The translations under genes and the position numbers were made by a program. Source: Prevotella merdae (lineage in GTDB: Bacteria > Bacteroidota > Bacteroidia > Bacteroidales > Bacteroidaceae). Taken from it: a stretch of DNA of 64,000 bases. The notes under the pieces are model-generated. The model worked only from the letters and a program-made list of their open reading frames with translations, searched no databases and had not been told where the DNA came from. This document shows positions 1 to 8,356 of this stretch, in pieces (within the stretch, counting starts at the first letter, position 1; every line of letters starts with the position of its first letter). Location: contig NZ_LT985324.1 in NCBI RefSeq assembly GCF_900290275.1, forward strand, positions 1,232,776 to 1,296,775. Reading direction: 5' to 3'.

Positions 1-162
1 TTGGTTGAGTCATTGCAAGGTGTTGCCATCACCACATTGCCGTACAATCCCACTGCCAAGACAGCCAACATAAGCAGAATAAAGGATGGCATCTACCAGC
101 TACGCTCTCTCAACCGCAAGGGCAAGAGCCACCGACTCGGCATGTTCATCATAAAGAGATAA
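1..162 (+). CDS. C-terminal end of a secreted protein (5' end outside window)
   Basis: Frame 1 is open from the first base to TAA at 160-162, giving 53 residues that end in GMFIIKR. The segment DGIYQLRSLNRKGKSHR resembles the short beta-strand tails that close many secreted Bacteroidetes proteins, such as T9SS-type sorting or bacterial Ig-like tails. That points to an extracytoplasmic protein whose main part lies before the window. The gene downstream starts 29 bases later on the same strand. Function cannot be called from this stub. Confidence 0.55.
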   Translation: MVESLQGVAITTLPYNPTAKTANISRIKDGIYQLRSLNRKGKSHRLGMFIIKR

Positions 163-191
163 CACACCATTCACCTCGATTCAACAACATT

Positions 192-1133
192 ATGAACACC
201 AAGCACAACACCACCATCGACTTCATGCGCGCCATACTCATAGTGCTCATGATACTAATACATATCGTCAACTTCGGCACACTCTATCCCGATATCAAGG
301 ACGGCATATTATCATTCCTTATGCCTTCGTTCCTTGTCATCACGGGCTACCTTGTCAATGTAGACAAGCCTTTAGGTAAGTTCTGTGCCTACATCATACG
401 CATAGCCTTGCCCTATACCATTATGGTTACGGGCTTTGTCGTACTGTCCCTGTATCTACCAGTACGCGGAGGCATCACCAATTTTGATATTCCTACCTTA
501 TGCCACACTCTCTTCATCACATCCATAGGTCCCTATTGGTTCCTTCATGCAATGATAGTATGCGGCATACTATATTATGCCACCTTCCGCCTAACCTCCA
601 ACACATGTCTTAGCATCGTGTCACGCCTGTCATTGCTTGCCACCGTAATGATTGTGGTTAGTCAGTACACACCATTTCTCAGTCTACGCAACGCAGCCTA
701 CTATTTCATTGGCGTCCTGATACGAGTATGCTTAGGCAACTTCAACTCGGTATATCGCAAGAGTCTGTTGACTCTCCTGCCCTTCGCCTTACTTGTATCC
801 CAACCCCACCTACGCGATTGGGGCATCCTTTCCGTCCTTGCATGCGTACTATGTTTCTTCTGTTTCAGTGCAAGCTTAGAGCAACTCTCTCCCTTATACT
901 TACGTAATGCAATGCACTACATAGGTCGCAACACCCTTCCAATATACATCTTCCACCCCATCTTCACCATGCTTGCCAAATACTTCCTACCCATCTTCTC
1001 CTTCGACCCTACCGGCCTAACCCATGCCATCATCACCATCCTCCTATGTCTCCTTGGCAGCATCGCCATCGGACATATAATGGATCGCACCCACATGTCA
1101 TATATATTCGGCAAAGGAAAAATCATGAGATAA
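192..1133 (+). CDS. Membrane acyltransferase, Acyltransferase_3 (OafA/NodX) family
   Basis: The 313-residue protein is almost entirely hydrophobic helices, about nine or ten membrane segments. It opens with the family signature of Asp10, Arg13 and His24 in the first helix (IDFMRA...MILIH), and a second motif, IYIFHP, sits near residue 250. Members transfer acetyl or other acyl groups from the cytoplasm onto surface polysaccharides, lipids or peptidoglycan. The acceptor cannot be deduced because no glycan genes lie beside it. The length is close to that of short family members without a SGNH domain. The start is the first ATG after the upstream stop, 29 bases away, so co-transcription with the upstream gene is possible. 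Confidence 0.8.
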   Translation: MNTKHNTTIDFMRAILIVLMILIHIVNFGTLYPDIKDGILSFLMPSFLVITGYLVNVDKPLGKFCAYIIRIALPYTIMVTGFVVLSLYLPVRGGITNFDIPTLCHTLFITSIGPYWFLHAMIVCGILYYATFRLTSNTCLSIVSRLSLLATVMIVVSQYTPFLSLRNAAYYFIGVLIRVCLGNFNSVYRKSLLTLLPFALLVSQPHLRDWGILSVLACVLCFFCFSASLEQLSPLYLRNAMHYIGRNTLPIYIFHPIFTMLAKYFLPIFSFDPTGLTHAIITILLCLLGSIAIGHIMDRTHMSYIFGKGKIMR

Positions 1134-1237
1134 AACAAATCAAAAGGCGGATAGCGACGCTCCATTTCTATAAGGTCCACTACCGCCTTCCTCAGCTCCT
1201 TCATTCATTTCTTTTCTAATTCCATAATTTTGATTCG

Positions 1238-1576
1238 TTAACATAAAGCTCTAAAGCAGCCAAAGGAGAACAAGAGAGGTTGGAACGTAATTTGTTCGCT
1301 TTCGCTAAACTTAGAATCGTCTTTCGTTTCATTTCCTTCCAGAACAGCTTCATAAAGAACAAGAAAATAAAAATCGGAAGAGTTTATCATTCGTTCCATA
1401 ATTAGTGGAACTATTTGTTTTCCCATTGATTTGAGAGGAATGAACTCAGGCAATTTTGCATATGAATATGTGCTTGCACTATATCGCGTCTTAGGATTAT
1501 GATCTATTGCTATGTTCCATTTATCCACTAAACTTGCAAAACGATTTTTTCTATGTCCTTTTCCTGTTTCATACAC
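1238..1576 (-). CDS. Hypothetical protein, 112 residues
   Basis: I do not recognise a named family. The central part (about residues 15-85) looks like real coding sequence: a tryptophan-containing helix (LVDKWN), then a MGKQIVPLIMERM segment followed by an aromatic helix FYFLVLYEA. This 'mG..iiPlil..m' pattern recurs in small Bacteroidetes proteins of unknown function. No signal peptide or clear promoter is visible. It lies downstream of the AbiE pair on the same strand, 72 bases past the AbiEii stop, and may be a decayed or partial gene. Confidence 0.45.
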   Translation of the reverse strand: MYETGKGHRKNRFASLVDKWNIAIDHNPKTRYSASTYSYAKLPEFIPLKSMGKQIVPLIMERMINSSDFYFLVLYEAVLEGNETKDDSKFSESEQITFQPLLFSFGCFRALC

Positions 1577-1647
1577 TATCTATACAGTTGAGCCAATCAA
1601 AAAACTAAGCAAAACAACAACTTTTTTCAAAATTTACAGAAAAACAT

Positions 1648-2610
1648 TCAACGACTCCTTGTCTTCCACAAAGCCATAGGATGAAATTTGATTCTATTGA
1701 CCATCTCTTTATCTTCGAACAGCAATTCTGGAATATACTTCTTGTCATTGAATTCCCGCACATATTCTTTCTCTGATTCTGTCAGAACCAATAGCTTTGA
1801 GAGAAAGTCTTTCACTTCTGTCTTGGCTTTTTCAAAGTCAAAATGCTCACTGCGCCTAAGCACAGGCAAGAGTTGCGAACGAATCTGCGGAAAACGGATC
1901 TTGTCTATCTGCGGAAAGTCAGTATATTCTGTAGGCGTAGCGTTGTCTTTTCTGCTTGAGCCAACAGTCAGATAAAAGACGGTCGCTTTTCTCAGCAACG
2001 TTTTCTCTTCATCGCTCACGAATAGTTGATGCTTCACCATGTTATAGACATCATAAATGTCACGTGCAGCACTTCTACCTATCAAGGCGTTTATCTTGGT
2101 GGCAAACAATTCGACAGGTGAAAGAGAACGTACCTTCACATCGCTCAGAAACGGAATGGACACATGAGTCTCTATGGCAGGCAGGATATGGCAACGGTCG
2201 GAATAGTTGATTTCAATCTTGATGCCATCGTTGTTGCCTGCGGCATTGGTATAATGAAACACCCATGAGTCAAGCGTATGCGGTGTCTTGGAGCCAGGCG
2301 CAAGATGATAACCATCCGACTCCATATAGCGTAGAATCTCGTTATTCACTTCTTGGCGAATGGAGAGCATGGATTCTCGGTCGCAATCCACCGTAAAGTC
2401 AAGGTCTATATCTACCGAGAGTCTTGGCAGTTGGAAAACGGTGAGATTGATGGCTGTGCCACCTTTCAGCACAAGAGATTTAGACAGCAAAGGACTGTCA
2501 TGGAAATAGTTGAGTATCTCCACCAATCGCATCACCTTTTCGAGGTTGTCGCGAATAAAGCCTTGCTCCTTGGCGATGATGTCAAGAGCTTGTTTGTTAT
2601 ATGAGTTCAT
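1648..2610 (-). CDS. abiEii: AbiEii-type nucleotidyltransferase toxin
   Basis: This 320-residue protein has the DNA polymerase beta-like fold motifs of the AbiEii/DUF1814 toxins: LKGGTAINL near residues 48-56, the metal-binding RLSVDIDLDF at 63-72, and the third conserved block ELFATKINALIGR.AARDIYD around 168-190. AbiEii enzymes are nucleotidyltransferases. Studied family members stop growth by adding nucleotides to tRNA, and the effect is held off by AbiEi. The start codon overlaps the end of abiEi by 14 bases, so the two are translationally coupled, as in known AbiE operons. No truncation is seen. The pair probably acts in phage defence or element stabilisation; that role is inferred from the family. 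Confidence 0.88.
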   Translation of the reverse strand: MNSYNKQALDIIAKEQGFIRDNLEKVMRLVEILNYFHDSPLLSKSLVLKGGTAINLTVFQLPRLSVDIDLDFTVDCDRESMLSIRQEVNNEILRYMESDGYHLAPGSKTPHTLDSWVFHYTNAAGNNDGIKIEINYSDRCHILPAIETHVSIPFLSDVKVRSLSPVELFATKINALIGRSAARDIYDVYNMVKHQLFVSDEEKTLLRKATVFYLTVGSSRKDNATPTEYTDFPQIDKIRFPQIRSQLLPVLRRSEHFDFEKAKTEVKDFLSKLLVLTESEKEYVREFNDKKYIPELLFEDKEMVNRIKFHPMALWKTRSR

Positions 2611-3352
2611 ATTCTTCCTTTGATGTTAGTTCTTGCGGCACATACATGCGCCATTTATTTACAAATGTATCCGACTCTTCGTTGTTAGTCAACCACTTGA
2701 CGCTTTTGGTTCCCTTGGCTCGGCACAGCTCCAAGAGGGATTCTGAGATGTTGGCTTGTTCCTTGATTCGCTCCAACAGATAGCCTGTCTTCTGGTACAG
2801 GAATGCCTTGTCGTACCTTGCGAGATAATCGATGAGCCTTTCCTCATTAAGCAAGACGATACCCTCCATGCAATGCAGCAATTCCTCAATGCCCCCAGCT
2901 CGGTCGATACGGTCAAAGCAATCCAACAACGTACTCTCCATATCCGTTACTCGTACATAAGGGTTTCCCTTGGGAGTCATCATACCAACGATTTCCTTTG
3001 TTTGTCGGCAATAGGTGTAATCCACATCGTCGAAAGAAAAGGAATTGAAGCGAGTCATGCTTTTCACAAAAACCTCATTGAAGGGTTGATGAGCCAATCC
3101 ATGAAATTCCAATGCTGTGTGATAACTGATGCAAGCTGTAGGTGACAAGTGGCTTCCTATCTCATACTTGTCGCAAACTGGTAAGCCCGATGCAATATCC
3201 TTCATACAATAGGTATTGCGCCGTATAGCCACAATCCACCCTTGTTGCTTGTACCGAGCAAGCAACGATTTCACCTTGCCTTTCAGAGCCTCAGAAAGTT
3301 CATCCGAAGTGAATATCCGCAGCTTGTATAATATACTCAATAGTTCTGTCAT
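2597..3352 (-). CDS. abiEi: AbiEi-type antitoxin / transcriptional autorepressor
   Basis: The 251-residue protein starts with a winged-helix domain (about residues 1-60: SILYKLRIFTSDEL, then LLARYKQQGWIVAIRRNTY). It continues with the AbiEi C-terminal region containing SPTACISYHTALEFHGL and MESTLLDCFDR. Such proteins bind the operon promoter through the winged helix and neutralise the toxin without direct contact (type IV). It is the first gene of a two-gene operon with abiEii. A -7 box TATCTTTG lies just upstream on the minus strand, with its last G 16 bases before the ATG. Confidence 0.87.
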   Translation of the reverse strand: MTELLSILYKLRIFTSDELSEALKGKVKSLLARYKQQGWIVAIRRNTYCMKDIASGLPVCDKYEIGSHLSPTACISYHTALEFHGLAHQPFNEVFVKSMTRFNSFSFDDVDYTYCRQTKEIVGMMTPKGNPYVRVTDMESTLLDCFDRIDRAGGIEELLHCMEGIVLLNEERLIDYLARYDKAFLYQKTGYLLERIKEQANISESLLELCRAKGTKSVKWLTNNEESDTFVNKWRMYVPQELTSKEEYELI

Positions 3353-3368
3353 TGTTTCTAATTTTGCG

Positions 3369-3376
3369 CAAAGATA
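3369..3376 (-). promoter_or_regulatory. -7 promoter box of the abiE operon
   Basis: On the minus strand the sequence reads TATCTTTG, a perfect Bacteroidetes -7 box, 16 bases before the abiEi start. No matching TTG is seen 19-21 bases further upstream, so the promoter may rely on an activator or be weak. Confidence 0.6.
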
Positions 3377-3486
3377 TGAAATCTAATTTGTTTATGAGAA
3401 AAATCAGAAACTTTTTATGCTTTTTTATATGTTCTTTCCATCTTAATTGTCCGACTACGGAGGAACAAATCACCGACAGGCAAGTT

Positions 3487-3514
3487 CTTTTGGGAGTAAC
3501 CCAAAAGGTTTTTT
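3487..3514 (+). terminator. Terminator-like hairpin in the abiE / lipoprotein gap
   Basis: CTTTTGGG (3487-3494) pairs perfectly with CCCAAAAG (3500-3507) across a five-base loop and is followed by GTTTTTTG, so it could stop plus-strand transcripts. No convincing gene lies immediately upstream on that strand. Between it and 3657 an open frame without a good start codon (3499-3657) ends in a hydrophobic stretch, possibly a gene remnant. Confidence 0.45.
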
Positions 3515-3654
3515 GCTCAGAAAATAAGGCTTGAAGAGTTTGAATTAGATAAACTTTTGAATGGAACGTTATGTTTAAGTCCTGAGATAGCTTCTTCTTT
3601 AGAACGTTTTTTGTGGCATTCCTGCTTCTTTTTGGCTTTCTTTGCAATCTGCTT

Positions 3655-4050
3655 ATGAAGAAGATTTAGATAATTATAGCAGTTTTGGTTATCTCATTTG
3701 TTACATCTTATATATTATGCGGCACAGAACAAAATGATGCAGGTATTGATTCTATCAAGATTGAAGAATATACGGCAGTTTTGGGAAACAGAGTTAGCTT
3801 GGATTCCATAGCTGGAACTTATAATATTGTTGAGACAACACTCACGTTAAATGCTGACTGTACTTATTTTTGGGCACAGACATTCAAAGAAAAGCAGAAC
3901 GAGCAGGAAAGGTTAAAAGGTTCTTTCCAAGTGCTTGACGGCAACATATTGCTACTTGTGAATCCTTCGAGTGATGACAATATATTATATAAGGTGAGAG
4001 GGGATAAAATATATTATATACCTCGATTCTCAATCTTTATTAATTTATAA
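3655..4050 (+). pseudogene. Lipoprotein gene broken by a stop in its signal peptide
   Basis: ATG at 3655 begins MKKI, then TAG at 3667-3669, then the same frame continues IIIAVLVISF...SYILC, a lipoprotein signal with a lipobox ending at Cys. The downstream frame is open for 121 residues from a possible TTG start at 3685. Reading through the stop gives a normal lipoprotein signal of about 22 residues, so the amber codon looks like a recent nonsense mutation. A TTG restart would leave a very short signal. The mature part is acidic and beta-rich, of unknown function. Its 3' end overlaps the convergent gene by 37 bases, so the C-terminus may also be damaged. It could be a former immunity protein like others nearby. 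Confidence 0.55.
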
Positions 4051-4448
4051 GATACACCTTTTATTCTATAATAGAGCACAAAAGTACCAGAAGATATTAT
4101 TCTCATCCCGTCTTTTTCGTGTATAATTTGACATATATTAATTTTGATTATTACCCTATTCTTTTTATAAATAAGATATGGATTCATCTTATATATAGGT
4201 GAACTTTCTCCCAATCTCAAAAAAGGAACTTTAAAAGAAATATTTTTGCTTATCTTGTCTTGTTCTTTATTTAAATTCGCTTTTTCATCTAAAATAAGAT
4301 AAAGAGTATCAGTCTTTTCCAAAACTTCATCCTTTAGTAATTTTTCGTATAATACAGATATGGCATTGCCATATATTGATTTATTACTTTTACATTGTGC
4401 TTCTACATTAATATAGAAGCACAATGTTAATATAAATAGTATTTTCAT
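4014..4448 (-). CDS. Hypothetical secreted protein, 144 residues
   Basis: A cleavable signal peptide is visible (MKILFILTLCFYINVEAQC, predicted cut after the VEA/AQ region). The mature part carries alternating hydrophobic strands (NPYLIYKKNRVIIKINI, GTFVLYYRIKGVSYKLIKI) that suggest a small beta-sheet periplasmic protein. No family recognised. It converges with the broken lipoprotein gene and overlaps its end. A/T-rich composition and lack of housekeeping neighbours fit accessory DNA. Confidence 0.55.
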   Translation of the reverse strand: MKILFILTLCFYINVEAQCKSNKSIYGNAISVLYEKLLKDEVLEKTDTLYLILDEKANLNKEQDKISKNISFKVPFLRLGESSPIYKMNPYLIYKKNRVIIKINICQIIHEKDGMRIISSGTFVLYYRIKGVSYKLIKIENRGI

Positions 4449-4466
4449 CGTATAAAAGCAAGCCTA

Positions 4467-4682
4467 TTACCCTTTTAAACTGTTTATCTTGGCACAAACA
4501 CTTTGCACATTGTCAAGCCCATAAAGCATTGAACGTGAATCAATACCCATCCACGAAAATAAAGTCTGAATTTTCTGGTATTCATTGACGATGTAACTTG
4601 TGTCTATTTCTGATGCATAAAAGCCCTTAGCAGACATTGTCCTGTCGCACGATATTGTAGTGAGGAAAACATATATTTCCAT
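4467..4682 (-). CDS. Short hypothetical ORF, probably a fragment
   Basis: The frame encodes 71 residues ending in VCAKINSLKG. The internal segment DTSYIVNEYQKIQTLFSWMGIDSRSM looks protein-like, but there is no signal peptide or promoter, and the N-terminal residues look like a read-in from non-coding sequence. It ends 18 bases before the start of the secreted protein gene at 4448 and may be the 3' remnant of a larger gene. Confidence 0.3.
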   Translation of the reverse strand: MEIYVFLTTISCDRTMSAKGFYASEIDTSYIVNEYQKIQTLFSWMGIDSRSMLYGLDNVQSVCAKINSLKG

Positions 4683-4736
4683 ACACCGAATTCCATTTCT
4701 GCAATAAGTTTGGAATGAGAATATTCGTTCATTTAC

Positions 4737-4820
4737 TTGGTTGTAACAAGAAAAAACACTATCTTTGTAGCGTTGATTCCCGGTAGCCTCTGATTCGTCA
4801 AGCTATCGGGTCTTGTTTTT
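4737..4820 (+). ncRNA. Candidate small hairpin RNA with its own promoter
   Basis: TTG at 4737-4739 and TATCTTTG at 4760-4767 are separated by exactly 20 bases, a textbook Bacteroidetes promoter. Transcription should start about 7 bases downstream, near 4774. Only five bases later begins a hairpin, CCCGGTAGC (4779-4787) pairing with GCTATCGGG (4802-4810) with one G-U pair, followed by TCTTGTTTTT. The predicted transcript is therefore only about 45-50 bases and nearly all hairpin. It may be a small RNA, or a promoter whose downstream gene was lost and replaced by a terminator. No open frame follows. The rest of 4683-5121 shows nothing else I can support. Confidence 0.4.
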
Positions 4821-5121
4821 ATAGGATTCTTGCCTACAAAAATACATTTTTTCTGCGATTACGATTAAACCACATTATATAATTACAGAAAATTAACCGT
4901 AAAAATTTGCTAAAAGTCCTTGCTGTTTCGTATTATTATTGTATTTTCTCTATTTACCGCTTCCTTCCTGATTGCAATCGGAATGAGATATTGTCACGTT
5001 CCAATTGCGCACATGTCAAAAGCGTGGCTATCATTATCGGGGCAAAGAGGATTACCTTTTCGTATCTAAACAGAATCCACACAATCACTTTTCTACCGTT
5101 TAGAGTGTATAGTACTGATAA

Positions 5122-5469
5122 TCAACTAATAACACATTCAAAGGTTGTAGCGGATTAACCTCTATTTATGTATATGCCGAGAAAGTACCTGAAATGGGTT
5201 ATGGTGTATTTGAAAATTGTGATGCCAAGAAATGTACTGTTTATGTTCCTAAGGGAACTTATGATGATTATTGGCTCTCTGACTTTGGTTACTTCTTTGA
5301 GAATATAGTAGAATTCGATCCAACAGGCATCGACAAGACTACAACCTCTACCGATGTTGAGGAAATATCTCGCTATTCTGTAAATGGTCAGCGATTGGTA
5401 GGTCCAACAAAGGGATTGAATATCGTGAAGTATAGCGATGGTAGCGTGAAGAAAGTAGCTGTAGAATAA
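5122..5469 (+). pseudogene. C-terminal remnant of a BspA-like leucine-rich-repeat surface protein
   Basis: In frame after TGA TAA at 5116-5121, the reading gives FKGCSGLTSIYVYAEKVP, then VFENCDAKKCTVYVPKGT. This is the LRR_5 (Treponema/BspA) repeat pattern and its usual closing 'tVyVPkGt..Y' element. The tail ISRYSVNGQRL...GLNIVKYSDGSVKKVAVE is the C-terminal beta sandwich common on these secreted proteins. Only about one and a half repeats remain and there is no signal peptide, so it is the 3' relic of a larger gene. Intact relatives bind host matrix or act as adhesins; this copy cannot be secreted. Confidence 0.7.
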
Positions 5470-5494
5470 GACGAAAGCATCCTTATAATATTTG

Positions 5495-5521
5495 GGGCAC
5501 GATTGGTCGTGCCCATTTTTT
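5495..5521 (+). terminator. Rho-independent terminator after the LRR remnant
   Basis: GGGCACGA (5495-5502) pairs perfectly with TCGTGCCC (5507-5514) across a TTGG loop and is followed by ATTTTTTG. It ends the plus-strand transcript of the former surface-protein gene. Confidence 0.85.
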
Positions 5522-5666
5522 GTTTCTAATCTATCTTATATCTTAACTTTTTGTCTTTTATTTCCCCAAAGTATGTTTTTTTTTCGCGATTTAGGGATTT
5601 TGATGACAAAATATTGTATCTTTGCGGTGTTTATTTAACACGCATTAATTTAACGGCTGTTACATT

Positions 5667-6980
5667 ATGAAGTTTTATGATCGGAAAAAGGAGATAGAGA
5701 TACTGCGCAGGAACTGGGAAAAATCGGCTAAGCATTCCCTTTTTACTGTGATGATAGGCAGAAGACGTATCGGAAAGACGCTTCTCTTGCTCAAGACGGA
5801 GCAAGAGCAGAAGATGCTGTATCTATATGTGTCGAAGGACAACGAACGTGTTTTGACGGAGAAATTCCAAAAGACTGCTGAGGAAGTGCTGGGACTTCAT
5901 GTATATGGTAGAATGGAGACTTTTGCACAGTTCTTCGAGCAAATCATGAAGTATGGAAAGGAACATCATTTTACCATTGTCTTCGATGAGTTCCAAAACT
6001 TCTTGAATGTGAATCCAGCCATTCCAAGCCATATCCAGGACATTTGGGATAGATACCACGAATCAACAATGGTCAATCTCGTGGCTTGTGGCAGCATCTA
6101 TAGCATGATGCACAAAATCTTCGATAACGATGACGAGCCTCTATATGGCAGGAAGGATTGCGAGATAAGGCTCAAGCCATTTAGGATAAGCGTTATCAAA
6201 GAAATCTTGCATGACTACAACCCCAACTATACTTCTGAAGACTTGCTTTGTCTGTATATGTTGACTGGTGGTGTAGCTAAATACATCGCCTTGCTGATGG
6301 ATGCAGGAGCGACCGATAAAGAGAGTATGCTCCGTTGGGCAACAAGCTCGGAAAGTCCTTTAATCACAGAGGGTAAGGAAATTGTGTTGTCGGAGTTTGG
6401 CAAGGATTATGCCAACTATCTCAGCATCTTGCAGCTGGTGGCTGGGGGAATGACTGTTCAGAACCAGATAGATAATATCATCGGCAAGAATACGGGTACC
6501 TATCTGAAGCGACTGGAGGAAGACTATAACTATGTAAGCAAGTTGACACCGATGTTTAGCAAGCCTGGCAGTAGAAACCTCAGGTGGAGTGTAGAAGATT
6601 GCTTCCTGCGCTTCTGGTTCCGTTTCGTCTTGCCTAATCAAGCTTTGATAGAAACGGAGCGCAACGACTTGCTCTTGGAAATCGTGGAGCGAGATTACAA
6701 TGACTATACGGGGCTGGTGCTGGAACAATATTTTCGCCAAAAGATTGCTGAGGAGAAGCGTGTTACCTTGGTTGGAAATTATTGGGACAGGAAAGGAATG
6801 AACGAGATAGACCTTATCGCACTCAACGATATTGACAAGACGGCATTGGTGGCAGAAGTGAAGCGTAATGCCGACCGATATAATCCTAAACTCTTGCAGG
6901 AGAAATTTGAATCGATTCGTAGTAATTTCGGAAAGTATAAAGAAGTGCAGCTGATAGGCTTGTCTATGCAGGATATGTAA
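5667..6980 (+). CDS. P-loop ATPase of the archaeal-ATPase/DUF234 type
   Basis: The 437-residue protein has Walker A GRRRIGKT at 31-38, a Walker B FTIVFDEFQNF near residue 105, and a sensor-like VACGSIYSMM near 140. The C-terminal half has the DUF234-type region, with ...LRWSVEDCFLRFWFRF followed by a nuclease-like core: NEIDLIAL and VAEVKR resemble the PD-(D/E)XK strand pair. This lineage is highly expanded in Bacteroidales. The biological role is unknown; it is often guessed to act in mobile or defence contexts. A TATCTTTG box lies about 40 bases upstream. It is monocistronic. Confidence 0.8.
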   Translation: MKFYDRKKEIEILRRNWEKSAKHSLFTVMIGRRRIGKTLLLLKTEQEQKMLYLYVSKDNERVLTEKFQKTAEEVLGLHVYGRMETFAQFFEQIMKYGKEHHFTIVFDEFQNFLNVNPAIPSHIQDIWDRYHESTMVNLVACGSIYSMMHKIFDNDDEPLYGRKDCEIRLKPFRISVIKEILHDYNPNYTSEDLLCLYMLTGGVAKYIALLMDAGATDKESMLRWATSSESPLITEGKEIVLSEFGKDYANYLSILQLVAGGMTVQNQIDNIIGKNTGTYLKRLEEDYNYVSKLTPMFSKPGSRNLRWSVEDCFLRFWFRFVLPNQALIETERNDLLLEIVERDYNDYTGLVLEQYFRQKIAEEKRVTLVGNYWDRKGMNEIDLIALNDIDKTALVAEVKRNADRYNPKLLQEKFESIRSNFGKYKEVQLIGLSMQDM

Positions 6981-7191
6981 GGCTGATACATCGAAAGATA
7001 AAGAGCGGAAGAACAAAAGGGGGTTAACAGAGTTAACAGCTGTTTTTTCGCTCTTTCTTCTCTAACAATACTCTGTTAATTCTAATGTAATCGTTTGAAA
7101 ATGAGAGAGTTAATTAACGTAATATAACTAATAAAATTTGGTTATGTGGCTGATTATCAATAACTTTATAGTGTACTAAGCTTAAAGTAAC

Positions 7192-7586
7192 ATGACATCA
7201 GAACCACTCAACCAATATACGGAAATCTGCAGAGATGCTATCAAAAGTTCATCTGCAAAGTTAAGCAAAACTTTCGAGAATCTACTCTTGGAAATACTTT
7301 TATTGTACATTACGATACAGAGAAAGATAAATTTCACTCAAATGGAGCGCTACGGCGTTCCAATAAGCCTGGACGTCCCAAGACACTTGACGGAAAAATC
7401 GATTACAAGAAACTTGACCTCACACGCATGGTTGAGCTGCATATTGAAGGACTTGAAGGCACAGCCTACACACTCATAGCCTATTCAAAGGCATTGAAGC
7501 AGAAAGTGCGTCTTGTCATTTGGATTATGCCGAACGGAAAGTTAATTAGTCATACTGGCAAAGAACTCTTTGGCTGGGCAGCGTAA
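7192..7586 (+). pseudogene. Remnant of a transposase gene (IS4-like), internal deletion
   Basis: The start MTSEPLNQYTEICRDA and the segment LLLEILLLYITIQRKINFTQMERYG match the N-terminus of IS4-like transposases common in Bacteroides and Prevotella. After MERYG the reading frame changes. From about 7357 another frame reads NKPGRPKTLDGKIDYKKLDL, then RMVELHIEGLEGTAYTLIAY, to TAA at 7584-7586, which is inner transposase sequence. The catalytic part between and beyond is missing and no inverted repeats could be found, so this is an inactive relic. The 211 bases before it (6981-7191) hold nothing I can support. Confidence 0.6.
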
Positions 7587-7647
7587 AGCCGCTTAGCCGT
7601 TATCTCAAATTTTAACGAACTATTGTTTTATAGCACAATACAAATAC

Positions 7648-7688
7648 TTTATTGAAAGGCGGATTAGGAGAGATTCCGCTTCAATAAA
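7648..7688. repeat. Inverted-repeat hairpin, also the tail motif seen at 14.4 and 17.0 kb
   Basis: TTTATTGAA (7648-7656) pairs with TTCAATAAA (7680-7688), with inner arms GGCGGA and TCCGC, forming a stem that could end transcripts from either side. Read on the plus strand it also encodes KGGLGEIPLQ and a stop. The same peptide tail, KGG.GGIPLQ and stop, is encoded at 14431-14460 and 16995-17025. It is therefore a leftover of a repeated coding module rather than just a terminator. Confidence 0.55.
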
Positions 7689-7709
7689 CAATATAGTCCT
7701 TGGATACTT

Positions 7710-8122
7710 TTACATTTTACTAATATCATCATCAAGTTGTTTCCTCCAGATTAAAGTTCCGATACCTGAAAAGATGAACGTGAAAATTAAAGCCGCTTGG
7801 GCATAACCGACAGGCAAATAATCTCCTTCAAAAAAAGATAATCCGTTTCTGAAGCATAGTATAGTTTAGGAAAGATTCCTGACTTTATTTTGTTCAAGTT
7901 TCTATCTCCTGTATGCAATCTATATTGCTTTGATTTATATGTTATTAAAATTGTATTTGAACGTTTGTAATTAAGTTTTTCTTCATATCCATTATACTGA
8001 TAATCTACAATAGGCTTCTGAGTTTTTTCGATATGGTTACCATGTAAATATAAGAAATATAAAGCAAGAGATAAAACTAACCCTGCACAAAAAAGTGTTT
8101 TAAATAATGTTTTAATTTTCAT
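7710..8122 (-). pseudogene. Small membrane protein, frameshifted in a homopolymer
   Basis: The start encodes an N-terminal membrane anchor (LFCAGLVLSLALYFLYL) and a soluble part up to SETDYLF. There a run of seven T (plus-strand A at 7830-7836) throws the frame into a stop at 7787. One extra base in the run restores a second hydrophobic segment (AALIFTFIFSGIGTLIW) ending at TAA 7710-7712, about 137 residues in all. It could be a phase-variable or dying gene, or a sequencing error. Its size, two membrane helices and position among similar genes suggest an immunity protein of a contact-dependent or Rhs-type toxin. That role is inferred. Confidence 0.5.
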
Positions 8123-8205
8123 ATTGTTTCCAATTCAAATTTAAAGTGCTTATCATATCAATGTTTGCATAAATAAACATTTCACTTTTTGTTTTTACCA
8201 TTATC

Positions 8206-8343
8206 TTAATGAGCATTACATGGCAAAATGTTCCTCACCACATCCATTCCGAGGCAGCCTTGTTGATAGGTGAAGGTTACCGTGTCACCCATATGATAGT
8301 CTTCTTTATTGATCCAACACCAAATCATTTTCGCAAGGCGCAT
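8206..8343 (-). pseudogene. Decayed coding fragment ahead of the membrane protein gene
   Basis: The minus strand reads NKEDYHMGDTVTFTYQQG, then LGMDVVRNILPCNAH and TAA at 8206-8208. It is an apparently real protein tail with no proper start. I cannot name the family. Its placement directly before a putative immunity gene mirrors the other fragments in this region (10.0, 17.4 and 17.8 kb), where a protein end precedes a small membrane or secreted protein. Confidence 0.3.
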
Positions 8344-8356
8344 TATAATTACATGT

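Noticed and set aside
917..1204. 95-residue minus-strand frame at the end of the acyltransferase gene
   Set aside because: Lies almost fully inside the acyltransferase gene; Arg/Met-rich composition without any protein-like pattern; a shadow frame.
4907..5158. 83-residue plus-strand frame before the LRR remnant
   Set aside because: No start signal, odd composition, and its end overlaps the real LRR frame (5122 onward) in another phase.
6360..7016. 218-residue frame opposite the P-loop ATPase gene
   Set aside because: Complement of a clear ATPase frame; long only because of codon bias of the true gene.
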